A program made the position numbers and the translations under genes. This document shows, one piece after another, positions 8,335 through 16,976 of a stretch of DNA of 64,000 nucleotides. The DNA is from CAZKUN01 sp964555935 (lineage in GTDB: Bacteria > Armatimonadota > Zipacnadia > Zipacnadales > VGFC01), in NCBI GenBank assembly GCA_964555935.1, contig CAZKUN010000009.1, positions 1 to 64,000 on the forward strand, read 5' to 3'. Position 1 is the first letter of the stretch; every line of letters starts with the position of its first letter. The notes beneath the pieces were generated by a model that saw only the letters and a list, made by a program, of their open reading frames with translations, made no database searches and was not told the DNA's origin.

Positions 8335-9549
8335 TCACGCGGGATCCGGATCGAAACTCGGCACTTTGAGCAACTCGCCGCCGCGCAGGGCCGATTCGTG
8401 CGCGACGATTCCCGGAGCGGTCTCGGCGACCGCCGTGTAGACGTCGACAGACGGCTCGCGGTCCTCGAGAATCGCGCGGTTGAACTCGTGAGTGATGAAG
8501 GTGTGGGAATTGCCGTGACCGGTCCCCACGCGCATCGGCTCGGGCAGGAGGTGCAGGTAGTCCGGAGTGGTCTTAACATCCGCCTCGCCGGCGCGCTTCA
8601 CCACGAAGGGCTGCCCAGCCCAGCCCGCCATGAAGGCGGTCATCTCTCGGCCGAACCACTGGGCTCGCTCACCGTGGGCATGGAGCGTGCGCGACCGATT
8701 GCAGCGGCAGATGTTGCCGCGATCCGTGCGAAGCATCGCAATGCCCGTATCGAACGGATTGTCGTACTGGTTGCCGACGAACTGGGGGTCTTCCTCGGGC
8801 GTCGGGCCCCAGCCCATGCACGAGACCTCGGTGAACCGCTCGCCGGTGACGCCCACCACATAGTCGGTGCAGTGCGTGGGGTAGAGCATCGGTGGAAAAC
8901 CATGTCGCCAGGTCGGCTTGCCGTCACGGAACCAAAGCCGGTCGCGCTCTTTGCTGCCGGGGCGGGCGGGATGGTAGTACTCGACCTCCGAGTAGAGCAA
9001 CTCGCCGAACGCGCCGTCGTGGTAGAGCTGGCGCATCAGCATTGCCTGCGCGCGGTAGTGGCTCGTCTCCGCCATCATGTAACGGACGCCGTTGCGCTCC
9101 TTGGCGGCTACGAGTTCGGCGCATCCTTCAAGATCCATCGCCGCCGGAACGGCGCTCATGCAGTGCTTGCCGGTGTCCATGACGGCCACGCAGTGGCGGA
9201 CGTGGTCGGGCGCGCCGGTGAAGACCGCCACCGCGTCGATGGAGTCGTCGAGGATCAGCTTCTCAAGCGATTCGTAGGACTTCTCGCAGCTATAGACCTT
9301 CATCAGCCGCTCGCGACGGTCCGGGCGCAGGTCACTCACCGCCGCGACCGTACAGTTCGGGTCGAGATGCCACTGGAACGCCGCGCCAAAGCCGCCGCCG
9401 ACGATCCCAACGCGAACCTTCCGGTCGTCTTCGGTCGATGCCGCCGCCTGGGCCTCCAGCGCGCGCGAGGCGTTGGCGATGGCCGCGCCGATCCCGACCG
9501 TTCCCGCGGCTTTCATGAACCCGCGTCGAGTGATATCGTCCGCCATCAT
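8335..9549 (-). CDS. Tat-exported Gfo/Idh/MocA protein, GH109-like
   Basis: The 404-residue protein starts at ATG 9549 after GAGGAGG (8 nt spacing). A twin-arginine signal (T-R-R-G-F-M-K-A-A-G) precedes the NAD(P)-binding Rossmann site V-G-I-V-G-G-G-F-G near residues 46-57. Where classical family members have the catalytic E-K-P lysine, this one has S-A-V-P-A-A-M, followed by an M-M-A-E-T-S-H-Y segment and Y-P-T-H near residue 223. These are features of the NAD-dependent GH109 alpha-N-acetylgalactosaminidase group, which uses a redox-assisted elimination mechanism. It is therefore more likely an exported glycosidase or epimerase-like enzyme than a simple dehydrogenase. Its stop directly abuts the upstream region of the SPL-like gene, consistent with an operon. 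Confidence 0.8.
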   Translation of the reverse strand: MMADDITRRGFMKAAGTVGIGAAIANASRALEAQAAASTEDDRKVRVGIVGGGFGAAFQWHLDPNCTVAAVSDLRPDRRERLMKVYSCEKSYESLEKLILDDSIDAVAVFTGAPDHVRHCVAVMDTGKHCMSAVPAAMDLEGCAELVAAKERNGVRYMMAETSHYRAQAMLMRQLYHDGAFGELLYSEVEYYHPARPGSKERDRLWFRDGKPTWRHGFPPMLYPTHCTDYVVGVTGERFTEVSCMGWGPTPEEDPQFVGNQYDNPFDTGIAMLRTDRGNICRCNRSRTLHAHGERAQWFGREMTAFMAGWAGQPFVVKRAGEADVKTTPDYLHLLPEPMRVGTGHGNSHTFITHEFNRAILEDREPSVDVYTAVAETAPGIVAHESALRGGELLKVPSFDPDPA

Positions 9550-9578
9550 CGTTTGGGCCTCCTCACAGTCACGAGACT

Positions 9579-10973
9579 CTACACCTCGGCCAGGCGAGCC
9601 AGCAGACCAAGGCTCGCGTCCACGAGCACGCGCTCGGATCCCGGACCGGACGGCGTGAAGCTGGGCTCATACGCTCCCTCGGTGTATCCGTCATCGGTCG
9701 GCATGTAGGCCGAGAGCCCGTTCGCGCAGCTCACCACCATCGTCTGCGTGAAGGGAGAGCGCTGCTTGATCTGCAGGCCAATCTCCGCGAACGGCTCTCC
9801 GGGGAGCGCAACGAGTCCCAAGTCGCCGACGCGCATCGCCCAGATCTCCGTTGGGTAGCCGTCTGGGTGGGTTGCGATCTCTCTCGCCAACTGCAGCACG
9901 AACTGGTCCATGCTCGCCGCCGCACCATCCGGATCCGGGTTGGCGGCCAGCTTCGCCTCCGCCTCGGGCACAGAGGGGATGTTGGGATTCATCGGCAGCA
10001 TCGCAACCTGCCGAGCGCACGCCAGCGGCACATCGTCTCGCGAGTCCTCAATCGCCAACCATGTCCGCGCCGCTTCCGCCGCTAGCGATTTCCCGACGCG
10101 CTCGCGCGAGCCATCACCCCGCCACCGGGGCACCTGGTCGCCAGAGCACCCGGCCGCGAATAGGAGCGGCGCTCCTATGAGCGCCTCGAACCCCAGCCTC
10201 GCCCAACCCGGATAGTCCGCCGAGAAGTGATGGTGATCGCCTCCGCCGCACACCGCATGCCCGGCGAAGTTCACCATCCCCACCATCGGCCGGCCATCGC
10301 TCCCATCGACGCGCAACACGACGACTTCTCCGTCAGCAACGCCGACGCGATCTCCGGCCAGATCCGCCAGCGGCGCCGACAGCCTCGGCCCCTTGTGCTC
10401 GCCGCGAGCCCACGCCCGCGCCAGACGGTTGCCTTCCCTACTGGCCACCGCAGCCTGCTCTGGTGGCAGCGTATACTGCATTGCTGCCTCGCCCGTTGGG
10501 CCGATCAGGCGCCGGTTGAATGTGATGCCATCGGCAAAGCCGTTCCCAGAACCCGCAACGCCCGGCGCGCGAGCCTCCCGCGCTGTCTCAACCAGCCCCG
10601 CGAGCGTCTCAACGAGATCGCGCCGGTACTGCGCCGAGATGGTCTCCCGCACGGATGGCGTCGTGTACCAGGTGGGCGAGACCGTCGGGCCCCAGTGGGT
10701 GTGGCTTGAGCAGACCATTACGTTCTCGGCCGGTATCCCTGACCGCTCGGCCGACCGCCGCCGCACTTCAGTGGCGACGGGCTCATCCAGACCAACGAGG
10801 TCTGTGGAGATCAACGCGCACGCAACGCCGCCACTTCCGAGAACCAAGGCCTGCGCCATCAGCGGGTCGTTGACCCCCGTCGCGCCGGTCGTGCGATCCG
10901 AATAGCCCGCCATCGCAACGCCGAGCGGCGGCGTGATCTCGGCAGATGCATAACCAACGGTCAGATCTGACAT
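9579..10973 (-). CDS. Neutral/alkaline ceramidase N-terminal-domain-like hydrolase
   Basis: The product has 464 residues from ATG 10973, with AGGAG 8 nt upstream. It opens with V-G-Y-A-S-A-E-I-T-P-P-L-G and contains S-S-H-T-H-W-G-P (about residues 89-96) and N-F-A-G-H-A-V-C-G-G-G-D-H-H-H-F-S-A-D-Y-P-G (about 238-260). These are the zinc and active-site regions of neutral ceramidases, and F-A-A-G-C-S-G-D-Q-V-P also fits. It lacks the C-terminal Ig-like domain of full enzymes (usually well over 600 residues) and has no signal peptide, so it may act in the cytoplasm on an amide other than ceramide. It is the first gene of the minus-strand operon that runs to 1955. Confidence 0.8.
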   Translation of the reverse strand: MSDLTVGYASAEITPPLGVAMAGYSDRTTGATGVNDPLMAQALVLGSGGVACALISTDLVGLDEPVATEVRRRSAERSGIPAENVMVCSSHTHWGPTVSPTWYTTPSVRETISAQYRRDLVETLAGLVETAREARAPGVAGSGNGFADGITFNRRLIGPTGEAAMQYTLPPEQAAVASREGNRLARAWARGEHKGPRLSAPLADLAGDRVGVADGEVVVLRVDGSDGRPMVGMVNFAGHAVCGGGDHHHFSADYPGWARLGFEALIGAPLLFAAGCSGDQVPRWRGDGSRERVGKSLAAEAARTWLAIEDSRDDVPLACARQVAMLPMNPNIPSVPEAEAKLAANPDPDGAAASMDQFVLQLAREIATHPDGYPTEIWAMRVGDLGLVALPGEPFAEIGLQIKQRSPFTQTMVVSCANGLSAYMPTDDGYTEGAYEPSFTPSGPGSERVLVDASLGLLARLAEV

Positions 10974-11130
10974 GCGATCGGCTCCTGGCGCGTGATGGGC
11001 ACGTCAAGCGCAAACTTCTTCCTCTCCGGCCGTCATGGACCTGCGTCCCAGGCTCCCGCGCCAGCAGGGATGCGCGTGGAGGTAGACGCATCTCAAGGCC
11101 CGAACCGCTCGATAGACGCTACTCGCCGTT

Positions 11131-11137
11131 GGAGGAG
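11131..11137 (+). promoter_or_regulatory. Strong ribosome binding site fixing a GTG start
   Basis: GGAGGAG lies 4 nt before the GTG at 11142. Upstream in-frame codons as far as 10992 have no such site and encode no recognisable sulfatase sequence, so the GTG is the start of the sulfatase. Confidence 0.7.
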
Positions 11138-11141
11138 CCCT

Positions 11142-12386
11142 GTGAAGCGCGCGCCGAACATCATGATCATCCTCGCCGATGACCTGGACTATGGCGACAT
11201 CGGGTGCTACGGCAACGCGCGCATACAGACGCCGAATATCGACGCGCTCGCGGCGGGCGGGCTGCGTTTCACCGATTTCCATTCCAGCGGCGCCGTCTGC
11301 AGCCCGACGAGGGCGGGGCTCCTGACCGGGCGATACCAGCAGCGCGCCGGCATTCCCGGTGTCGTAACTGCCGCCGGGCACCGCGACAAGGGTCTCTCGC
11401 CCGACGAGGTCACTTTCGCTAAGTGCCTCCGAGACGCGGGTTACGCAACGGGTGTCTTCGGCAAGTGGCACCTGGGCTACGACCCGAAGTTCAACCCCGT
11501 TCACCATGGGTTCGACGAGTTTCGCGGATACGTCAGCGGCAACGTCGATTACATCTCTCATCATGACCAGACCGGCGTCCACGACTGGTGGGACGGCGAC
11601 ACGCCCATTCACGAGGAGGGCTACACCACCCATCTTATCACCGAACACTCGCTCCGTTTCATCGAGGAGAACCATGACCGCCCGTTCTGCCTCTACATAG
11701 CCCACGAGGCGCCCCACTACCCGTATCAGGTGCCCGGCGACGAGCCGGTTCGCTCCGACGGCAAGGGCGGGATGGGACGGCGCAAGGACGACGTGAGCGA
11801 GGAGTACCGGACGATGGTCGAGGTGATGGATGACGGTGTCGGTGAGGTCGTCGCGACCGTCGAGCGGCTTGGCATCGAGCGGGAGACGCTGATCTTCTTC
11901 TTCTCCGACAACGGCGCGTGTGGCGAGGGGTCAAACGCCCCTCTGCGCGGCGGCAAGGGCAATGTCTACGAGGGTGGTCACCGCGTCCCGGCGATTGCCT
12001 ACTGGCCCGGCGTCGTCGCGCCGGACACCGAGACCGCCGAACCGACAATCAGCCTCGACCTCATGCCGACGGTGCTTGAACTCGCCGACGCGCCCGTTCC
12101 CGCCGGCCACGGGCTAGACGGCGCGGACCTGACGACACTGCTCCGAGGCGAGCCGCTCGCGCAAGAGCGCCCGCTCTTCTGGGCTCATGGCGAGCAACGA
12201 GCCATGCGGCTTGGGGAATGGAAGCTGGTCATCATGTCGCCCGGCGGCCCGGCGGAACTCTACAACGTGGCCGAAGACATGGCCGAGACGATTGACCTCG
12301 CCGACGACCACCCACGCCGCGTCGCCGAGATGCGCGCGACGCTGACGGCTTGGGAATCGGACGTCAATGCTGATCAGGAATGGTGA
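11142..12386 (+). CDS. Sulfatase, Cys-type (formylglycine-dependent), no signal peptide
   Basis: The 414-residue protein starts at GTG 11142. It has the N-terminal metal-binding segment I-L-A-D-D-L-D-Y-G-D-I-G-C-Y-G and the sulfatase signature C53-S-P-T-R57 followed by L-L-T-G-R, so Cys53 would be converted to formylglycine. F-G-K-W-H-L-G and F-F-F-S-D-N-G supply further catalytic and calcium ligands. It closely resembles arylsulfatase A-type enzymes that remove sulfate esters from carbohydrates. No signal peptide is visible from this start. No sulfatase-maturing enzyme is encoded in this window. The stop overlaps the following exported hydrolase by 7 nt, so the two are translationally coupled. 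Confidence 0.93.
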   Translation: MKRAPNIMIILADDLDYGDIGCYGNARIQTPNIDALAAGGLRFTDFHSSGAVCSPTRAGLLTGRYQQRAGIPGVVTAAGHRDKGLSPDEVTFAKCLRDAGYATGVFGKWHLGYDPKFNPVHHGFDEFRGYVSGNVDYISHHDQTGVHDWWDGDTPIHEEGYTTHLITEHSLRFIEENHDRPFCLYIAHEAPHYPYQVPGDEPVRSDGKGGMGRRKDDVSEEYRTMVEVMDDGVGEVVATVERLGIERETLIFFFSDNGACGEGSNAPLRGGKGNVYEGGHRVPAIAYWPGVVAPDTETAEPTISLDLMPTVLELADAPVPAGHGLDGADLTTLLRGEPLAQERPLFWAHGEQRAMRLGEWKLVIMSPGGPAELYNVAEDMAETIDLADDHPRRVAEMRATLTAWESDVNADQEW

Positions 12387-13171
12387 CTACACCCATGTTG
12401 CTACCGACCCTCGTGGCGATTGTGGCCGCCGGAGCCCCCGCGCAGCAACCGGAGGTGACCCACTTGACGCCCGAAGATGTCCGCCATGGCGAGCTGACAG
12501 CGGAGCACTACAAGGACGCGGTCCTCATCAGCGTGGATCTCCAGGAGATCCCCCACGTCACCGTGCGCGAGGAACATGTCCCCGAGTCCCACCGCGCCCA
12601 AGGGGTCGATGCGGCCGATGTGAATGCCGCGAACGACTACCTGTTCGAGTCCGCGATGCCGAACGCGGCAAGAATCGTCAAGCACTGCCGCGCGCTCGGA
12701 ATGCCGGTCGTGCTCGTGCATTGGGGCTATCGCTTCAAGGATGCGATGGACCTCGATCCGGTGACCCGCGCGGTCTTCCTCGAGCAGTTCGGCGAGGATT
12801 GGGAGCGCTGGCCTCACCACATCGACCACCCTACCTCCCGCCCGGCGGAGGTCCTCGACCCGCAGCCGACGGACTACATCATCGCCAAGACCGCGCAAGA
12901 TGCCTTCACTTCGTCGAACATCGACTTCGTGCTTAAGAACCTGGGCGCGAAGACGCTCATCCTGATGGGCGGGCACACGAATGGATGTCTCCAGCAGACG
13001 GGTCAGAGCGCCGTCGAGCACGGTTACGAGACGATCTGCATTGCGGACGCGACGTGGGACTTCGCCGAAAGCCACCGGCTGCGGGGGATCAAGCGGGTCG
13101 ACTATGACATCGTATGTACCACCGAAGACGTCCTGGCCATCGATCCGGAGCAGGAAGCGCAGGAGGACTGA
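12380..13171 (+). CDS. Exported isochorismatase-family cysteine hydrolase
   Basis: The 263-residue product begins ATG-GTG inside the end of the sulfatase gene and has a short signal peptide (M-L-L-P-T-L-V-A-I-V-A-A-G-A-P-A). The family triad is present: Asp53 (I-S-V-D-L-Q-E), Lys170 (I-I-A-K-T-A-Q-D-A-F) and Cys203 in G-G-H-T-N-G-C-L-Q-Q-T. Family members (nicotinamidase, isochorismatase, N-carbamoylsarcosine amidase) hydrolyse amides or enol ethers, usually in the cytoplasm; export is unusual. Linked to a sulfatase and secreted polysaccharide enzymes, it may cut an amide or carbamoyl group on a glycan product. The substrate is not determinable from sequence. Confidence 0.85.
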   Translation: MVTTPMLLPTLVAIVAAGAPAQQPEVTHLTPEDVRHGELTAEHYKDAVLISVDLQEIPHVTVREEHVPESHRAQGVDAADVNAANDYLFESAMPNAARIVKHCRALGMPVVLVHWGYRFKDAMDLDPVTRAVFLEQFGEDWERWPHHIDHPTSRPAEVLDPQPTDYIIAKTAQDAFTSSNIDFVLKNLGAKTLILMGGHTNGCLQQTGQSAVEHGYETICIADATWDFAESHRLRGIKRVDYDIVCTTEDVLAIDPEQEAQED

Positions 13172-13172
13172 C

Positions 13173-16100
13173 ATGCGGATCAGCACGCTCGTCCTGACAT
13201 TGCTCATCCCGCTCGCCGCGCACGCTCAGGACCGCGATTCCGATGGGTTGCCCGATGCCATTGAGAAGCGCCTGGGCACCAACCCGGACCTGGATGAGGA
13301 GCTTCAACTCATCATCGACGACAAGGCGCGCGGCGACGGCGACGAGACAACCCGGGGCGACGGATCGGCTCCCGATATCGATCAGGTCCTCTTCGCGCAC
13401 GTGGCGGGCGATCGCTACGTCTGGAAGGTCACCTTCGCCGGGGACTTCCCGGAGGCCGACACGTACTTTCACCTCTACAACGACATCGATAACGACCAAT
13501 CAAACGGTCGCCAGGACAAGGAGTGGGTCAAGGGCGTGGACGTGATGTACACCCTCACCGACCGCAACCCGACCCCCCGCTACCACAACCCGGAAATCCA
13601 GGCCGACCGTCGGTTGCCGCCGAGGATGGCGGTCGAAGGCAATGCGGTCTACGTCTGCGATGACGTGAACATGAACGTGGTCGACGGCCAGACCCTTTTC
13701 CGCATGCACGTCCTCGTCCACCTCCGCTCGGACCCATCGCACGCGGACCAGACGGTCTGGGTCGACTGCAAGGCGCCGTTGCACCCCGAGCGCGACCTGG
13801 CCGACGTCCCCTACCTCAATCCCGAGGGCTTCGAACTGATCGCCATGCCGAACCTCGCCCAGCTCCTCCATGGCCTCTGGGAGGACGAGCGCACGGTCCG
13901 CCTCCAACAGGCCGACGCGGAGATCAACGGGTACGTGCCCTTGATGAACATGGACTTCGATGGCCACGGCGCCGAGGGCGAGAGCGTTGCCTGGAAGTCT
14001 CCCGTGGCGGGGGCCTACCACATCGGCCTCCTGCTTAGAAGCGGCTCGCACGTTGTCAGCGGACTCGAGGTCAGCGTCCGTGGCGAGAAGTTCGGCACCG
14101 TTGCGGGGCTTCGGGCCGGCGACACGCTCTACGCCTCGTCCGACACGACGCAGCTCGCCGAGGGCGACGAAATCGCGATCCGTTCCTCGGAGAACTCCGG
14201 CACCGTGCGTTTCGGCAATGTTTGCCTGCTGGCCGAGATGCCGGCCGTGCCCGAGCTTGTCATCACCGATCTGCGCGCCTGGCACATGCTGGATGAGCCT
14301 GGCGAACGACCGGGTCGCATCATGGTCGCCTGGACCACCAACCGCCCGACCGACGGGAAGATCGATTACTCGCTCGCCGGTCCGGAGGCGATGGAGCAGA
14401 ACGGCACGCTCGACGAGGACCGGGGCTACGTAAACAGCCACCACGTGTTCCTTCCGCCGGAGCTGACGGCCTCGGGGTACCAGCTCGCCGTGACCTGCGC
14501 CGAGGAGGAGCAGGACACGTACCAGGCACAGACGGCGACGGCGGGGTACACGGTGTGGGCGAACGCGCGGCAGCAGTACACGAGCACTGGCGCCGAGGAC
14601 TTGCCGCTGCCAATGACCCGCATCCCCCTCACCATCGACGGGCCCGCCGGTGTCGCGCGCACGGGTTTCCCGGTCGCCTCCGGCGTGCCACTCCCGCCAC
14701 TCACGCTCACTGCGCCCAAGTCCTGCCGCGTGTTGGATGCAGCGGGCAACGTCGTGCCCGCCCAATTCACCCCGCTGGCGTACCATCCAAACGGATTCTA
14801 CGTGAAGTGGCTGCTCGTGGAGTTCCTCGCCGATGCCGACCCGGATCAGCCATCCGCTTACCAGTTGCAGTGCATGATACCCGTGGACCCGGAAGTCGAG
14901 CCGAATCCGACCGACACGCTGCTGGAGGTCAAGTACGACCAAGTGGAGGCCTTCCCGCCTGCGCCCGTCGGGGCCACGACGCTTCCCGTGGAGATCAGCA
15001 CGGGCCCCCTCGCGCTTACGCTTGGCGGGGGCGGCTTCACGCCGTTCGCCGAGGCGATGGTGGACGGCATGTTCGTCGCCGACGCCGATGCGGGAGACTG
15101 CGGCATTGAGATCACTGACGGCGACGGCAACGTCTACTCATCCGCGCTCGTCGAGCCGGACGAGGTCATCATCGAATCCTCCGGCCCGATCCGCGCGACG
15201 ATCCGCGTGAAGGGCAAGTTCGCCAACGCCGCCGGCGAAAGCTACATGCGCTACACCTGCCGCATGCACTTCTACGCGGGTCAGCCGTTCGTGCGGACGG
15301 TGCTCTCGATCGATAACGACGTGGCTGATCCGGACATGAACCTCATCGGCCGCGCGACGCTCCGCATCCCCGCCGAACTCGCGGCGGCGCAAGTAAGTTG
15401 CGGAGCGGATGGCGAAGCCGTCGACCTCGCGGTTGGGTCGCGCCTGCTGCAGGACGAAGACAATCGCTTCACGGCAGGCGCAGCGCAGGGCGAGCATGCC
15501 GACGGCTGGATCATGGCCCGTGGTGGCGCGGGATCGATAGCAGTAGCTGTCCGCGACTTCTGGCAGCTCTACCCCAAGGCATTCGCAACTGACGACGTGG
15601 GGATTACGGTGGAGCTTCTCCCGGAACTCCCGGAGACTTACGCGGCCGACGCTAGCGACGACGACCTCACCAAGCTCTACTACTGGGCCGATGCCGGCCG
15701 CTACAAGGTCCGCACCGGCGTTCGCCTGACCACCGAGTTCGCGGTTGACTTCGCTCCCGAACCGGCGGGCGCCGAATACCCTCGCGCGGCGGCTTGGCAA
15801 GAGCCCCTCTTCGCCGCCTGCACTCCCGAGTGGTACTGCGACTCCGGCGCCTTCGGCCCGATGGTGCCGCGCAAGGCCGGCAAGTTCGATCACTACGAAA
15901 ACGACCTCGACGACGCCTTCGCCAGCTTCATGAAGCGCCGCGTGGACGTGCGCGAGTATGGCTTCATGAACTACGGCGACTGGTTTGGGGAGCGCACCTG
16001 GAACTGGGGCAACATCGAGTACGATACCCAGTGGTCGCTCGCGTCGAACTTCGCCCGCACGGGCAATGTCGGGATGCTCCGCGCCGCCGAGGAGGCCGCG

Positions 16101-16970
16101 TGGCACAACGCCGATGTCGACACGATTCGCTACTCGGCTAATCCCGACGAAATCGGCCGCGTCTACACGCATTGCACCGGCCACACGGGCGGCTACTTCC
16201 CTCCCGAGTGGAAGGACATGCGCGGGTTCAACTCCGGATATCGCGACACGGGGCATACGTGGTGCCAGGGCAACTTCACTCTCGCGATGCTCACGGGGGA
16301 GCGCCGCTACCTCGAATCCGCGCGCCTGGTCGCGGATTGGCTGACCGATCACACAACAGACTTCAGCTACTACTCCGAGCGCAATGTCGGCTGGCCGATG
16401 ATCGGACTCGCCGCCGGATACAACGTTACCGGCAACCCGCGTTACCTGCACGGCGCCCAACTCATGGCCGACATGGCCATGTGGACGCTCCACCCCGACA
16501 CCGACGGATGGGGCCACTGGATCGGCCGAAGCGAGTGCAAGCACGAGCCGCAGTGTTGGGGGCCGAAGCCATTCATGACGGGGGTATTGCTCCACGGGCT
16601 GAAGATGTACGACCTCGCCCAACCGCGCGAGGACATCAAAGCCCTCATGCGCCGCAACGCCGACTTCATGTGGGCCACCACCTACATCCCCGAGGACGCC
16701 GGCTTCTATTACTCCGGGTGCCTGAAGTTCCGCGAGAAGGGTAGCTCATGGACGATCGGCGTGCTTGGAGACGGCCTCGCCTACGCCTGCCTCATCGATC
16801 CTGATCACGCTCGCCGTGACGTGCTCAAGGAAACCACCGAGGCTTTCATGTACGGGCCGGGCGTCAGCGGCTTCGGCAAGAACTTCACCATGGCCACTTG
16901 CTTCATGCCGCTCATGCTCAACGACCTTGAGGCCCTCGGGCTCACCCAGTTCCCAATCCGCGAGGAGTGA
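13173..16970 (+). CDS. Large secreted YetA/PcRGLX-type (RIFT-barrel) polysaccharide lyase-like protein
   Basis: I choose ATG 13173 because GGAGG lies just upstream (13162-13166) and a signal peptide follows (M-R-I-S-T-L-V-L-T-L-L-I-P-L-A-A-H-A); the 1265-residue protein abuts the previous gene. Residues about 20-50 form a thrombospondin type 3-like calcium motif (D-R-D-S-D-G-L-P-D-A-I-E). Residues about 480-600 (G-V-P-L-P-P-L-T, L-D-A-A-G-N-V-V-P-A-Q, V-K-W-L-L-V-E-F) resemble the N-terminal RIFT domain of exo-rhamnogalacturonan lyases of the YetA/PcRGLX type. Residues about 870-1265 are helical with many W, H and Y residues, as expected for an (alpha/alpha) toroid catalytic domain. The likely substrate is an acidic polysaccharide; the specific one is inferred only from family resemblance. 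Confidence 0.75.
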   Translation: MRISTLVLTLLIPLAAHAQDRDSDGLPDAIEKRLGTNPDLDEELQLIIDDKARGDGDETTRGDGSAPDIDQVLFAHVAGDRYVWKVTFAGDFPEADTYFHLYNDIDNDQSNGRQDKEWVKGVDVMYTLTDRNPTPRYHNPEIQADRRLPPRMAVEGNAVYVCDDVNMNVVDGQTLFRMHVLVHLRSDPSHADQTVWVDCKAPLHPERDLADVPYLNPEGFELIAMPNLAQLLHGLWEDERTVRLQQADAEINGYVPLMNMDFDGHGAEGESVAWKSPVAGAYHIGLLLRSGSHVVSGLEVSVRGEKFGTVAGLRAGDTLYASSDTTQLAEGDEIAIRSSENSGTVRFGNVCLLAEMPAVPELVITDLRAWHMLDEPGERPGRIMVAWTTNRPTDGKIDYSLAGPEAMEQNGTLDEDRGYVNSHHVFLPPELTASGYQLAVTCAEEEQDTYQAQTATAGYTVWANARQQYTSTGAEDLPLPMTRIPLTIDGPAGVARTGFPVASGVPLPPLTLTAPKSCRVLDAAGNVVPAQFTPLAYHPNGFYVKWLLVEFLADADPDQPSAYQLQCMIPVDPEVEPNPTDTLLEVKYDQVEAFPPAPVGATTLPVEISTGPLALTLGGGGFTPFAEAMVDGMFVADADAGDCGIEITDGDGNVYSSALVEPDEVIIESSGPIRATIRVKGKFANAAGESYMRYTCRMHFYAGQPFVRTVLSIDNDVADPDMNLIGRATLRIPAELAAAQVSCGADGEAVDLAVGSRLLQDEDNRFTAGAAQGEHADGWIMARGGAGSIAVAVRDFWQLYPKAFATDDVGITVELLPELPETYAADASDDDLTKLYYWADAGRYKVRTGVRLTTEFAVDFAPEPAGAEYPRAAAWQEPLFAACTPEWYCDSGAFGPMVPRKAGKFDHYENDLDDAFASFMKRRVDVREYGFMNYGDWFGERTWNWGNIEYDTQWSLASNFARTGNVGMLRAAEEAAWHNADVDTIRYSANPDEIGRVYTHCTGHTGGYFPPEWKDMRGFNSGYRDTGHTWCQGNFTLAMLTGERRYLESARLVADWLTDHTTDFSYYSERNVGWPMIGLAAGYNVTGNPRYLHGAQLMADMAMWTLHPDTDGWGHWIGRSECKHEPQCWGPKPFMTGVLLHGLKMYDLAQPREDIKALMRRNADFMWATTYIPEDAGFYYSGCLKFREKGSSWTIGVLGDGLAYACLIDPDHARRDVLKETTEAFMYGPGVSGFGKNFTMATCFMPLMLNDLEALGLTQFPIREE

Positions 16971-16976
16971 TCCACC

